A DNA stretch of 64,000 nucleotides from Ceratodon purpureus (lineage: Eukaryota; Streptophyta; Bryopsida; Pseudoditrichales; Ditrichaceae): NCBI GenBank assembly GCA_014871385.1, contig CM026427.1, positions 13,848,430 to 13,912,429 of the forward strand, in the 5' to 3' direction. The notes under the pieces are model-generated. The model searched no databases. It was given only the letters and a program-made list of their open reading frames with translations, and was not told the DNA's origin. This document shows positions 13,439-24,646 of this stretch, piece by piece (position 1 is the stretch's first letter; each line of letters starts with the position of its first letter). Position numbers and translations under genes: made by a program.

Positions 13439-14700
13439 TGCTTTTCCCCCACCGATGGACAGCATCTGCCGAGTGCAGGGACTATCACTCCTGTCGTGAC
13501 ATTCTAGCAGGTCGTCTCACAGCAACAACAAAATTATTTGTTCTCAAATAGAAGAATCCACTGTCGCCATTGCTTACTCTGCATCATCTCAAAGGAAATT
13601 CAAGCTATCAGTCTAATGCACAATGTGGATACAAAAGCTAGTAGGACTCCCAAGTGCCAAGCAAGATGAACTGAGCAGAAACAAAAAACCCACTTCCTTC
13701 AAATTGACAGTTGCAGACACCAAAAGAATCATCACGACTGCTTCAAAAAACACACCATAAACCTCTCACCCCACCAATCTTACAACTCAACAAGATAAAT
13801 GGAGTCAAGACATAACCAAACAGTCAAAACAAAACGCCTGCTTGCAGCACCAATGCTTGAAAGACAAAAACAAAACAAAAAAAAAAAATTTAAACTCATT
13901 CCAAGATAAACCTTTGTACAAGATTCTCCAACGCAAGCCAATCAACCAAAAAAATCTTACAAAATTCTCCGACAACTAGAGGGTCCACCGGAAAAGGTCA
14001 TCTCCTCACACCAACCTGCGCAATTCACTTCACAACGAATGCAACAACAACAACAAGCTTTCAAGCAGCATCTCACGCGCAACTAACCCAGGTGGCCATC
14101 CTGACGTCGCGCCACGCACTGATCCTTACATCGCGTCGCTGTCCGTGTCGACTCACACAAAGCGTACCGAAAGGCTTGAACCCACATCACATGCTACGGC
14201 CCCTCCGCCTGGACCGAAAACGATTCCACTGCACTCATCGTGGTCCTCCGCTGGCAGCAGCCCTGTTTATACTGTGGCCACTGGCCCCTTCTTCCAAGCT
14301 CGTCCTTTGAATCCACCTGCGTTCGAGCACCATCGTCGTCACCATCGCCGTCATCGCCATCATCATTATGGTCTCAGCTGCTGAATCTGCATCATCATCG
14401 TCACCAGCTTGGTCTGTAATCAGTTGGATCCAGAGAGCATGATTAGCTTGGCGATGGTCTGCACTCGAGGTCCAGAGTTGGGCAGCGGCGTTTCCATCGC
14501 CATGACAGATGCCCATCGAGTGTGTTTGGTTGCCGTGCGTTGTGCTCGTTTTTGCTGGCTTTGGAGAGCTCTCTTGCTTCTGCTCTGCCTCCGTTTCCTC
14601 CGTCTGGGCCATTTGTGGATTTCCCATTTTTTTTTTCCTTTTTTTCTTCTTCCCTGTTCTTCACAATAACATTCTTTAGCATCTAGGAGCATCATCATTC
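13439..14700. other. Upstream region of the ABCC gene, including a GC-richer stretch
   Basis: This holds the presumed 5' leader and promoter of the minus-strand ABCC gene. Bases about 14080-14370 are richer in G+C and CpG than their surroundings and contain a run of ATC/CGTC-type triplets near 14333-14372, then a T-rich tract near 14629-14653. Overlapping open frames on both strands (14092-14698) translate to low-complexity His/Met/Asp or Ser/Pro-rich peptides without homology I recognise, so no gene is called. Confidence 0.4.
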
Positions 14701-15252
14701 TTTTCTAAAATCATCTTTATGAAAGAATTTAAAGAGAATGGAATGAAGGTATTCTTACATGTACTTGGCACATGACATTGATTAGAAGGTATGCGTCAAA
14801 TCAAACCATTATAGTATATCCTAAACCTAGATGTTTTAAAAATTCGTTAATGGATTGTAGCAAAGAAAAAAAAAAGGTGATCCATGGTGTATGATTTTTT
14901 TTTTTTAAAATTCTAGATACTTGTTTATAATCTCTTTCTTTATTTTGTTTGTGATTTCTTTCTTCATTTTATTTGTGATCCCTTTCTATATGGTTTTTTT
15001 TTTTGTTGTCCTAAGATTTGTTTCATTATCTTTGGGGGATCAAATTACATCTATTATTTAGTTTTATGCTAGGGTGGTAAAGAATGTTATGTTCTTCTTT
15101 CATCTTTTCTCTTTTCTCTTTAGCTTTGTGAGTGTAAATTTTTTTTTATTGACCACAACATATATGAATGTATTTGAAATATAATCTAACATATTAGTTG
15201 GGCATACCATATGATGTGCAATTAGTGTTACGACTTAGAATCAATGTGGTCT

Positions 15253-15253
<1 letters not shown>

Positions 15254-15286
<33 letters not shown>
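15254..15286 (+). repeat. Poly-C homopolymer of 33 bases
   Basis: An uninterrupted run of 33 C residues sits in AT-rich DNA. On the other strand this is 33 G. Runs of this length are rare and error-prone in assembly, so the exact length is uncertain; the sequence could fold as i-motif or G-quadruplex in principle. Confidence 0.9.
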
Positions 15287-16958
15287 ATGATTGAAGAGAA
15301 TAGTATAAAACGGTAATGGCTTTATTTTTACACAAGTGATAAACAATCAGTTGAAATTTGAATAAGCCCTATGTTACATTTTCATAACGTAAGCACTTTA
15401 GGAGTATTAACCCTTAAAGAACATATGCTTTCTTGATACCACATCCAAAATCTTTTTTAAACTCCACTTTAAGCACGATTCTATTTTGAATTTCTTTTGG
15501 CTCTATTATGAAGAAGTATAGATCTCTTCAAGGTGCTCGGCTTGGTATTCTAAAAACTCCATTTGGTGTAATGGAGTGTAAGTTATGAGCAAGATTCTCT
15601 CAAAAGAAAACCAAGCCCGTGGGGCTGGGGTTGACCTTTAAGGGTTAATCATCTCTACTTTCTTCTTTATATATTGATGCAGATGAAATACTTCACTGCA
15701 AAAATCGAAACTGCAGCATCTGTTTACCTTGAATGTTTGCAAATCGCATAATCAGTTAGACCAATTCAATTGAGTCTCACAGTGTCACCACTGCTGAATA
15801 TTCTAGGCATGGTGACCAATTCTCATTTGTATTTGTAACAGTGTTTGTCTAGTATCACCACCTATATTTGAATTATCGTCAAGTATGACAAGCCCACATA
15901 CATGAATCCCTGACCCTAATGTGTACTTTGATGTTGACATTTTAAATAGTATAAGCCAATGTCTTGATTCCTGCACATCAAAAGAAAAACATTTCCCAAC
16001 AACAGAATCAATGGTAATGCAATATTTGCAATAACTTACCCAAGAGGGTGCTCCCATGTTGTACAGACTGCCAGAATATCACTGATGGTTTGTTCAACGA
16101 AATTGGCATGACGTACTCTAACTTATTGCTGCAGCTTTTGGTGACAAGCTACTCAACCAACACTTGCAACACCACACATCAACTGCACTGTTGACAGGAA
16201 CCGATTAGAAGCAAAATTGGACACTCTTAAGTGATCTGCATTGAGGCAAATGGCTAAGCTCTGTTGTAGAATGATGGCCTGCCAGAAAGTGTGTACACAG
16301 CTACACAAGAGTCGTTGGAGCCAGTTCATGAATCCGCAGCTGATATGGTAGTTACCTACCAGCGATCAGGTTTGTTCTTTGAAATAAAATTTCAATTAAA
16401 TACGGTACGTGAGTCAAGCGTTTTTTTTTTTTTTGGTAGCACGACAGGCAACTAGGAATGTAGCCAAGTAAGGAAAACATGCACGGAAACATCTATTTAA
16501 ACATGTTTATCCATAAATTTATCTTTTCTAAGATGTTTTCATCCAAATAGTGGTGATTTTGGTTAACTGTTCTGGAAGGCTTTGGCAATTTCATCCGCTG
16601 ATTTGCTCATTTTTCTTAGTGTATAGGTAGCCACCTCGAAAATGAGGTAAGGTTCTGGCTAAAATTTGCCAACTTCTTTATCACTGACCTGAGTCCAGCA
16701 GAGCGAAGGATTTCCTCATCACACCGGAGGAAATGGTAAGATACCGTCCAAAACATCATCCCTTATTGTCGTGAGAGGGAGAAGCTTTGTGCTCGTCTCT
16801 GAAGAGGAGGACACTAGTCTTTTATGAGGCCTGTGTGAATCAACAGTACTGTACACCTGACTCTTGTTGCAATCACCAGTGGAAGAGAGCTGGAATTTGT
16901 TTCTAATGAGTAATGAGCAATGTTGAAGTGGTGTCTTCTTCGTCGGATTCCAACTATT

Positions 16959-16974
16959 GTGTGTGTGTGTGTGT
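16959..16974 (+). repeat. (GT)8 microsatellite
   Basis: Eight perfect GT dinucleotides in intergenic DNA. Confidence 0.85.
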
Positions 16975-18087
16975 TGTAGTGATCCACGTAGTACCTGCCA
17001 GATGGTGGGGGGAGAATGACAGTTCATCGTTTGGAGGGTTCTCCAGAATCAGATGCACTCAGGTTTGGTTCTAGATAAACTGAAGGATTAAAAAAATATT
17101 AAAAAATAGCAGGGGAAAACAGAAAGAAAGCCGAAAGAAAAGAGTCTCCGCAGATGCCCCAATGCATGGTTCAGCTATTCCTGAAGGTCTCCTCTCCGAT
17201 TCTACAACCAGCAACAGAAAAGCATGGAAAGTGAAATGATTCAAGGGTTTAGCAACAAGTAGCTTGATTTCCTATTCCAGTCATATTACACTTCCTGCGC
17301 CAGATTATGCCCTGTCAAGAGGCTAACATGTCCTGGCAACGAGTTCCACATTCAATCGTCTCCTCTAAAACTCCAAAAGCAAAAACTGATCTCGAAAAGA
17401 AGATTACGGTAATTAGCAGATAAGAGTGGATCCTCGTGTACTACATATTCCTCCAGCTCCTTGGTTTGAGAAAGTGTGCCACTTGATATCACTAGGAACT
17501 CTTTCGAGGCTGCTCCGATGACCTTGCCTTCCAAAAGACGTTACTGAGGGGTACCGACGTCGTGTGCATTGAGGGTCAAGCACCCAGATTCTCACAGTTA
17601 AATCAGAAAGTAATAAAGAGCATACGCTAGCACCACTTAGTTGAGCAATAATCGTATCGGTGATAAATTACAAAAGGGAAGCCATCCTAATGGTTCAAAC
17701 CCATTCATGAATGGCTAGAGAATTCCCCTGTTAGATTGTTGCTAGATCCGGTGCACATCGGGAACAATGTGATCCCCTTTCTACTCATTCTACACACGCT
17801 GTTCCATAATCTCGATTCGAGTCCTCCCACGTCCAGACAGCTCAGTACAGGCCACTCCAGCGTTTCGGGCTTGAGATTTTCAGTGTGCATCCCCGGAGGG
17901 AACACTCACCTTGCGCTCACAGCAACAGAATCTTCGTGGTGAAGAGAATGGGTAACTGTTGCTGGATGTGGTGCGGAAGTGAGTGTGTTCATAAGGCGAT
18001 CCAAATTCCGAAACAGAGTGCCACTCGGTTGACAGACCGAGGGAGAGAGGGAGATTACAGAAAATCGGTGCAAGCTATACTTTCATC

Positions 18088-20931
18088 TCATGATGCTTTG
18101 GTTCTGTCATGTGCAAAGCTGGGCATGATCTTCACCCCACCCACGACATCCTCACACGGTCTAATGAACGGGAGAATCGTCTTTGGATCCTGACCGATGC
18201 CATGTCCTTCGCAGTCCAACTCCGGCGGAGCATGGAAACAGGGCTCCAGCGACACGCCCCTGTTGCAATGCCCCTGCGCTTGGAACGTCTCCAGGGCCAA
18301 CTCTCCGGACGGCGTCTTCGTCAACATCCACGGAGTCTTTCCTGCCAAGCCGTGCGCGACGTAGCCAAACGTGGACCACGGGCTGGTTACAAGCTCATCA
18401 CTAAGAGACAGCAGGTATATGTCTGCCCAAGCTTTCTTATCGTGATCAAATCCATACTGCTGATATTCCTCCTTGCTTGGACTGTGCACCGCAATGTAAT
18501 CGTCTCCCTCGGCAGGAAAATCCAAGTAATAGTTTCGGAGCTTCTCGTAATAGACCATGTCCAGTGACGCTACCACCACAGCTGTTGTGCCTTGTCTTGA
18601 ATTGTGAAGCGTATCCTCGGGAGCTGTTTTCATCTGCTTGGGCAGGAGACTTTTCTCCAAAACGCACGCAAGGAGCTGGAATTCAAACCAGGGGAATAAA
18701 TTAGGCTTTTCATTTCGAGCTCAGAAAACGAAGTCATCAAAGAGTGAGCACGAATTTCAGATGTGAGGATCGAGAGTGCACCTGGTCAGCAACGACGGAC
18801 GCAGAGACATTCGACTCCAGGATGCGGAGTTGAAGCCCAACTTGTCGATGTGCACTTCTGAGGTAAGGTTGCCTAAACCGCAAAATTGGCCCCCACATTA
18901 CATTCGACGGCCGGAAAAGATATCGTATCATGTGATGAAACATAGTGTCTCTCTCTGGAAACATGAGGTCGAGCTCACGGTGGAACTCATGATCGAAGTG
19001 AAGACCGGGCACGGCGTAATTGTTTGACCTCCAATATAGAATGGGCACATTTCTCACCTGCTTCTGGATTCTATTGCAGAAGAATCGCTTGTCGTAGTCA
19101 TCGTAGTCGTGCATCAAGTTGATGAAGATATAGTTGTTAGGAATAGGGTTGGGAATGGTGACATTAGCGGTGCCATTCTCCTGCAGGTAGAGCCCGAGCT
19201 TGTGCTTGTTCTCCCACGTCATATCATTGATCCAATTGTAGTCGTAATTCTCCGGCAACAGCCATGATGTACCAGGAAATGGCTCGCAGTACAGGCCATT
19301 GACATCCGTTCCAGAGTGATCCAAGAGCAAAATTCTGTCCGTGAGGAGCGCATACACAAACGCCGACGTGATGGTTATCATGCGGTTGCCCAACCCGCTG
19401 TTAGCGATCCAGATAACGAACTGGCAGTCGCCCAGATCCTCCTTGGAATTGCTGCCATTTTGGCTCATCTTCGCCGCCTTGGGCGCACATCTCTTGTGCC
19501 GGTCCTCGTACTTTCGAAGCTTGGAGATTAAGTAGGACGAGGGGAGGTAAGGACTCGGTTTTCGAATCAGAATCTCCTCGTATCGACTCACGCATTGTTC
19601 AGGGCCCCCGTAATCTTCCGGTCGTAGCAGCAATCCACCCAGAGTTGGGTCCCCGACTTGGAAATCCTCGGGCTGGTCTGCGTGATCACCATGCCACGAA
19701 TTCAATATAAGCACATTTATACACATACATGGCATTCATTGCACATGTTCATGAAAAAATCTAGTTTTGAGTTTTTCAGTGCCGTAAATCTATTGGAAGG
19801 TGATCTCTATTTGCAGCTACACGCCGTCAAAGATGCGGTACGGTTCTTGCAACTCACTATTTCTGCAGATATGGTTTGGAATCTAAGTTAGAGCTGCAAG
19901 TAGGGATGCGTTCAAATCTTGAAGGGGGGCAAGACTCAGATTTTAGGGCAAGGTAGCTGTCCCAGCTAACTTGATATAACTCTCAACAACGAAAACTGTA
20001 ATTAAGAATACTAAAACCAGGATTAGCCCAGCTGCCCAAATGGATGAACAACTGAAATTTCGATCAAAACACTCGAATCGATCAGCCACCTAGACAGTAC
20101 CAACTCCCTTACAAGTCTGTCACCGATGCGTACCGCCATTTTCACCTTCCAATCCAAGCTTAAAACCTGGCGCGTGGGTCCATTCAGACAGCGAAGAATG
20201 AGCCCATCGTTGTACAGGAGTACAATAATGCAGCCCAGCACTGCTCTCGCGTGTCAGTCCTGCCCCAGAGCTGGTCCAGAGCTTCACATTGTATAATCAT
20301 TGTCCAGCTCAGAAAAGTTTTGTTTCTCTATTAAAATTTCATTAGATCCGGTAACCCTTCCTCTACGGCACCGAAAACCTAAATACGCAAAGCTTGAAAG
20401 ATCGAATTCCAGGATTCAATGTACTGCGACGAGATCCACTGCGATCACCCTCCCAGTATAACATCCCAAAACTTAATGATTTCAAGTTTGCTTCAAGGAC
20501 TACGACACAGTTTCTAGTCCAAGTCTAATTGGGGCGACAGCTTCTGTTTCCACCCAAACGAGCATAGATTCGACCAGATATTCGCCCTAAAGACTCCGCA
20601 GATTGCACAAGAAGAAAGCTCGTAGTGCTCTCCCACAAAGTCTAGAATTTTTCAGAAAATTTCAAGTTCCGAATTGACAAGGCAGCTAGGGCAGAAACAG
20701 GAACCTTGAAATTACAAAAGGGTAGTGTCCCATACCTGTGGCAAATTTGGAGTAATCTTCCAAGCGCTCGGTAGGGTAGTGCCGCCGGGAGAAAGAATAG
20801 ACCGCGAACAGGAACGATAGAACGACGAACGACGCCATGATTGTGAACAGAATCCCAGTCGCGCTTCTCCCCTTCCGCTTGCCTCCCCCGGCCATCTTGA
20901 ACGACGCCGGGGATCCCCCCAACGCCGGCAT
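18088..20931 (-). CDS. Xyloglucan/plant-type alpha-1,2-fucosyltransferase, GT37 family, 559 aa
   Basis: Three exons: 20931-20736, 19677-18782 and 18675-18088, with GT-AG introns of 1058 and 106 bp; phases close exactly to 559 codons plus stop, close to the usual ~560 residues. The N-terminus is a short basic tail followed by one hydrophobic segment (about residues 26-47, ATGILFTIMASFVVLSFLF), the type II anchor of a Golgi glycosyltransferase. Lumenal motifs include SGLGNRM (about 159-165), HHMIRYLF, VGLQLRI (about 347, the GDP-fucose-binding arginine motif) and SPWSTFGYVAHGLAG, ending with the family's C-terminal Cys block (CEGHGIGQDP). GT37 enzymes add fucose to galactose of xyloglucan side chains or arabinogalactan proteins; which one cannot be told. 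The start is the first ATG in frame; an upstream GTG is ignored. Confidence 0.92.
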
Positions 20932-22218
20932 TGCAGCTCCAAACCAACCTCCCTCCACTAGACTAGCCCACCCTCTCCCCCTTCATCACCTCCAGTTCCA
21001 ATCCCACGACACCGCAACCAACCCTCCAACACCAAACCAGCACCTGCAAATCTAACAACCCAGTACCGGACCAGAGCTTCAATCAGTACACCACAGTACT
21101 AGACGAGGAAAACTAGGGACCTGATCAGTACACCATCATCAATTCCAACTTGAATACCCCACTAGCATAAAGGCGAACGCCACTCTCCAAGAGTACATCA
21201 GTCCATGCTCCGAATCTCATGAAAGACGAAAAAAACCACACCTTCAGGACATGGATCCAGGCTTCCAGAGCACGTCTTCCAGTACAACAAAAGCAACCGG
21301 CAACTTCACTAGCTTAAACTAGAACTTACACACCATGGCGTGTAACATCATCACTGTAGGAACAATCTGGCCCCGGTGAAAACTGTGCAGACTGCGAGAC
21401 AAGCGCATCGATCACGTGCACCTGAGCAAATGTCGCCGACTGCGCCCCCTCCGAGAGACCCAAATGGGAAAGGTTTCGTGCCCTTATCTAGCTCTTTGGT
21501 ACATTTTCTTCTCTAAAATCTATACCTGGCATAGACAGTATCGGTTTTCTGTGGTTCTAGACATGCAGTTCAAAGGTCATAATTTTGCCCACAATTGGGG
21601 AGGTTTTGCTGTCTGTGCAGAAGTGGGTTATCTACCTTATGCGTAATTTTTAGTTGTGGGATCTACTTTTTGGGGAAGATACTGTTGGTTTTTGGGTAGG
21701 GTGTTGGTTTTTTCTGTGTTGAGCAGTTATTTTTTTCACGCAGTCCATGCTGGGGAGTGGGATTTTTGGTGTTTGGGGATTAGTTTCTTTTGGTTGTTTT
21801 TTTGGTTACCATTCGTTCGGAGTTGGAAAGTGAGATGGGCGTCCGTATGATTTTGGTTTACTCTTGAGGGAGGATGGTATGGGGTTGTAGGGATGGGTGT
21901 TTGTGCGGCTTTACTACACTGCTTTTAGGTCAGGTGCACACTGTGTTGCCATTATTGATGTTGCCATGTCACATGAGTGTTTATTCTTTGTAATTGTGTT
22001 GTACAGTAGGCGGAAGAAAAGATACGTGATTCTCTATTTTGTGCTAGAAAAATGTACTGAACAGAGAATTTGGTGAGCTCATGCGAGGTTGAAAATTCAT
22101 GGAATTCAATGTAAAAAATTGCATTTGAAAGCCTTTAGACTCTATTTCAATAATAGTATTTGTTTATATAGAAAAAAAAACAAAATCAACACAAAATTTG
22201 CTTTCTCCTATATAGTAC
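20932..22218. other. Fucosyltransferase upstream region and spacer
   Basis: The first 300 bases or so carry the presumed 5' leader of the fucosyltransferase. The rest, increasingly T/G-rich on the plus strand, holds only short frames (for example 21416-21646 and 21656-21850, plus) that are Trp/Phe-rich low-quality translations. Nothing else is recognised. Confidence 0.4.
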
Positions 22219-23232
22219 TCAAAATCTAGTACCACCACCTTTTGCACTAATTACTTCCTTCATATGTGTAGGCATGGTATCAATAAGGGTTTCTAAGAGG
22301 TCAAAAGATATCTCTTTCCATATTCTTTGAAGTGGTTCCACCAATTCTTGTGCATTGCGTGGCCGGGATGTACTTTGAACTTCATCTTTAATAATCTTCA
22401 ATAGGTTCTCAATTGGATTTAGATCTAGAGAGTTGGCACGCCACTTTAACTTCTTTATACCCATTTTTTCTCTCCATTTATTTGGCAAATTGCTGCGATG
22501 GACTGGAGCGCCATCCTCCATAAGTAACATGTCTTTGTGAGGTTTATGGATAAAATAAAATGGAGTTAAAGCGCCATCGTAAATAAGATCCACAAAATCA
22601 CCTGCACTTCGCTTATCTGGAGGTATGATTACTAATGGAGCCTTCTCAAAGCCACTAAAAGCACCCCAAACCATCACCGACGTACACGCGGACTTGAAAG
22701 TTGGTACTAGACATTTATCTGAATATCTTTCATGAACCTTTCGCCACACTCTAATTTGTCTATAACTCCTTCCTATTTCGAAAGATGATTCATCAATCCA
22801 AATAACCTTCTTCCAATCCTCCTTTGTCCGGGTTTTATACTCTTTAGCAAATGCTAACATGTCTGCCATGTGCTTTTTACTAAGAAGGTTTTTTTTACTG
22901 CAACACAGCTTCTATAACCAAGGGTATGCAAAGCATTCCTTACAGTACGAGTACTTACCTTTGCAACACGTGCCATCTCATTTGTAATTTTTATGAATGG
23001 TTTACGACGATCTTCATTAAGGAGACGTTCTAAGTGTCTCCTATTCTGCTCTGTAAACTTTCAAGGCCTTCACAGTTCCTCGTTTTTTGAAACTGTTTGT
23101 AACACCATAAACAGTGGAAGAAGGCATACCTAATTTTCTTGCTATCTCCACACCTTTGCTTCCAGCTTTGTGCATTCCAACCACTTGTCCTTTCTCAGCA
23201 TCTGTCAACGCTCTAGTCTTCATCTTTCTCAA
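22219..23232 (-). mobile_element. Tc1/mariner-type DD34E transposase, pseudogene with two frameshifts
   Basis: Read on the minus strand, 23232-23041 begins ATG and encodes an N-terminal helix-turn-helix (GVEIARKLGMPSSTVYGV). The frame then shifts near 23045-23065, where the next frame continues with NRRHLERLLNEDRRKPF and a second HTH-like block (TVRNALHTLGY). It shifts again at the homopolymer 22889-22896 and continues to a stop at 22219. The catalytic domain keeps all three acidic residues: VIWIDESSF, LLMEDGAPVH and SLDLNPIENL, with 34 residues between the second D and the E. I found no clear terminal inverted repeats, so the element ends are not set. The enzyme would have cut and pasted its own DNA; the two frameshifts make this copy inactive as read. 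Confidence 0.85.
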
Positions 23233-23283
23233 AAGATTATACCACTCAACCTACCCACAATACCAAACAAACTTATTTCAATA

Positions 23284-23346
23284 AGAATAATATACCACAC
23301 ACTATAAACAAATCATCTCAAAAGTTAGTGTGTGGTATATTATTCT
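23284..23346. repeat. Perfect inverted repeat, 21-bp arms with 21-bp loop
   Basis: Arms 23284-23304 and 23326-23346 are exact reverse complements and enclose a 21-base loop. The arms contain ATACCACACACTA. It lies just upstream of the broken Tc1 transposase and could be a hairpin, a nested element end or a small palindromic element. Part of the loop (AAATCATCTCAAAAGTTA) recurs near 23377, and CTCAAAAGTTAACCCCACA occurs twice between 23345 and 23402. Confidence 0.8.
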
Positions 23347-23402
23347 CAAAAGTTAACCCCACACGCTAACACCCAAATCATCTCAAAAGTTAACCCCACA
23401 AC

Positions 23403-23893
23403 TTACAATGCAATCACAATTTAATATCACATACATATTTTATTTTTAAACTGTGGCCCAAAACATTATTATACCATAATGAGGCTTAATAATAGTTAAT
23501 GCATGAAAAAGGCGTGGACACACTTTAGATTGGGCAATGGAGAACTATTACTTTACATAGATTTTTTCTATAATTAGACACAAGCCATTTACTTTTCACA
23601 ACCTTATTCCTAGTTCTAAAAATAGGTGAAAACCCCAAGGCAATTGCTCACAAAGTGAAAGTGTAGTGCTCACTTGAAGTTCACTGTCCATACTCTAGTT
23701 AACTTAGAGATAAGTAAAATTCATGTATCTTTTCTTCCGTCTACTGTACTGTACTGTGCAGGATGGTTTCTTATGGCCTTGCTTTCTGGACATGTTGGGT
23801 ATGTAAATAAAGACTCCCAAAGCCCACTTTATACACAGTTTGGGCCTGGGTGGGTGGGCTTGTTTCAATGTTTTTCAAGTCTCCAATCTGGCC
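23403..23893. other. Spacer without recognised gene
   Basis: AT-rich sequence with no coding signal I can support. A short TACTG triplicate is at about 23743. Confidence 0.4.
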
Positions 23894-23995
23894 CAGAGTT
23901 TGGGACCAGAGTTTAGGACCAGAGTTCGGGATCACAGTTCGGGACCAGAGTTGGGACCAGAGTTCGGGACCAGAGTTTGGGACCATAATTAGGGC
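23894..23995. repeat. Minisatellite, about 8 copies of a 13-bp unit
   Basis: Tandem units of the form CAGAGTTYGGGAC occupy 23894-23995. Seven are close matches, one of them 12 bp long, and the last unit is diverged. Overlapping open frames on both strands through this tract are repeat artefacts, not genes. Confidence 0.85.
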
Positions 23996-24123
23996 CCAAG
24001 TTGAGAGTTGGGGTGAGGAGAGACCTTGCCCCAATTGCATTACTAGGGCCCAAATATTTTGGCATCAAAATAATGCCATATAGTATGCCACAAGGATAAG
24101 TTGAAATTCCCACCAAGCCTTAC

Positions 24124-24646
24124 GGGCGGTTTATACTATGTACCATGGAGATTGACCACAACTCTTTATAATTTGTGATGAACCAAGAAAGTCATCATGG
24201 TCCAACTTCGCTTTAGACTACCTTGGAAAAAAAAAGATTGACCACAAAGTATGAGGTTATTTAAATATGCTATTTTTTTACTGAGTCGATAATGTTTCAT
24301 GGTTCAACAGTTTTCGTCAAGTCAAGACTAAGAGTCAATCTAACGGAAATCAAGTTGGACCATTGGCCAAGAAACCATTTATTGGCCAAAATTCAATGAT
24401 TTTACTGATTTTTTTGGAAATATGTTTCTTGCACATTGTTTTTAATGTTACTCTTTTACATATCTTTTAAAAAATTTAGCCCAAATTCATCTTAGTCCAA
24501 ATCCACTTTACACTATGAGAATTAACTAAGATATTTAAAAAAGAATGTTTTATTTTTCATGGTCACGGCTCTAGACTAAGAGCCGTGACAATAAAATGAT
24601 TTTAATATTCTTGGTCAATTTTCATGGTCCATAGTATAAACCGCCT
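24124..24646. mobile_element. MITE-like non-autonomous DNA transposon, ~520 bp with ~33-bp terminal inverted repeats
   Basis: The left end from 24125 (GGCGGTTTATACTATG...) and the reverse complement of the right end finishing at 24645 match over about 33 bp with 3 mismatches, ending at ATTGACCA. The interior has no open frame. A TTA trinucleotide lies one or two bases outside each end (24120-24122 and 24648-24650), compatible with a PIF/Harbinger-type target duplication but not proven. The element is an internally deleted or MITE form that would need a transposase from elsewhere. Confidence 0.7.
24562..24589. repeat. 11-bp-arm hairpin inside the MITE
   Basis: GTCACGGCTCT at 24562-24572 and AGAGCCGTGAC at 24579-24589 are perfect reverse complements around a 6-base loop, a subterminal palindrome close to the right end of the MITE. 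Confidence 0.8.

Larger units (their letters stand above)
14701..18087. other. AT-rich intergenic spacer between ABCC promoter and fucosyltransferase stop
   Basis: No gene is recognised. The stretch contains poly-A/T tracts, a 33-base poly-C run (15254-15286) and a short GT microsatellite (16959-16974). Small frames at 15803-16057, 16719-17027 and 17352-17595 (all minus) look non-coding. The right few hundred bases presumably include the 3' untranslated end of the fucosyltransferase. Confidence 0.45.

Noticed and set aside
14092..14698. Cluster of open frames on both strands up to 130 codons
   Set aside because: GC-rich, triplet-repeat sequence opens all frames; peptides are low-complexity.
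22140..23460. Terminal inverted repeats for the Tc1 element
   Set aside because: ATTTCAATAA occurs on both sides but in direct, not inverted, orientation; no pair long enough to define the ends.
23284..24000. CRISPR-like array
   Set aside because: The repeats are contiguous 13-bp units without spacers in eukaryotic DNA.
23771..24116. Repetitive open frames with NSGPELWSQ-type repeats
   Set aside because: They translate the 13-bp minisatellite, not a gene.
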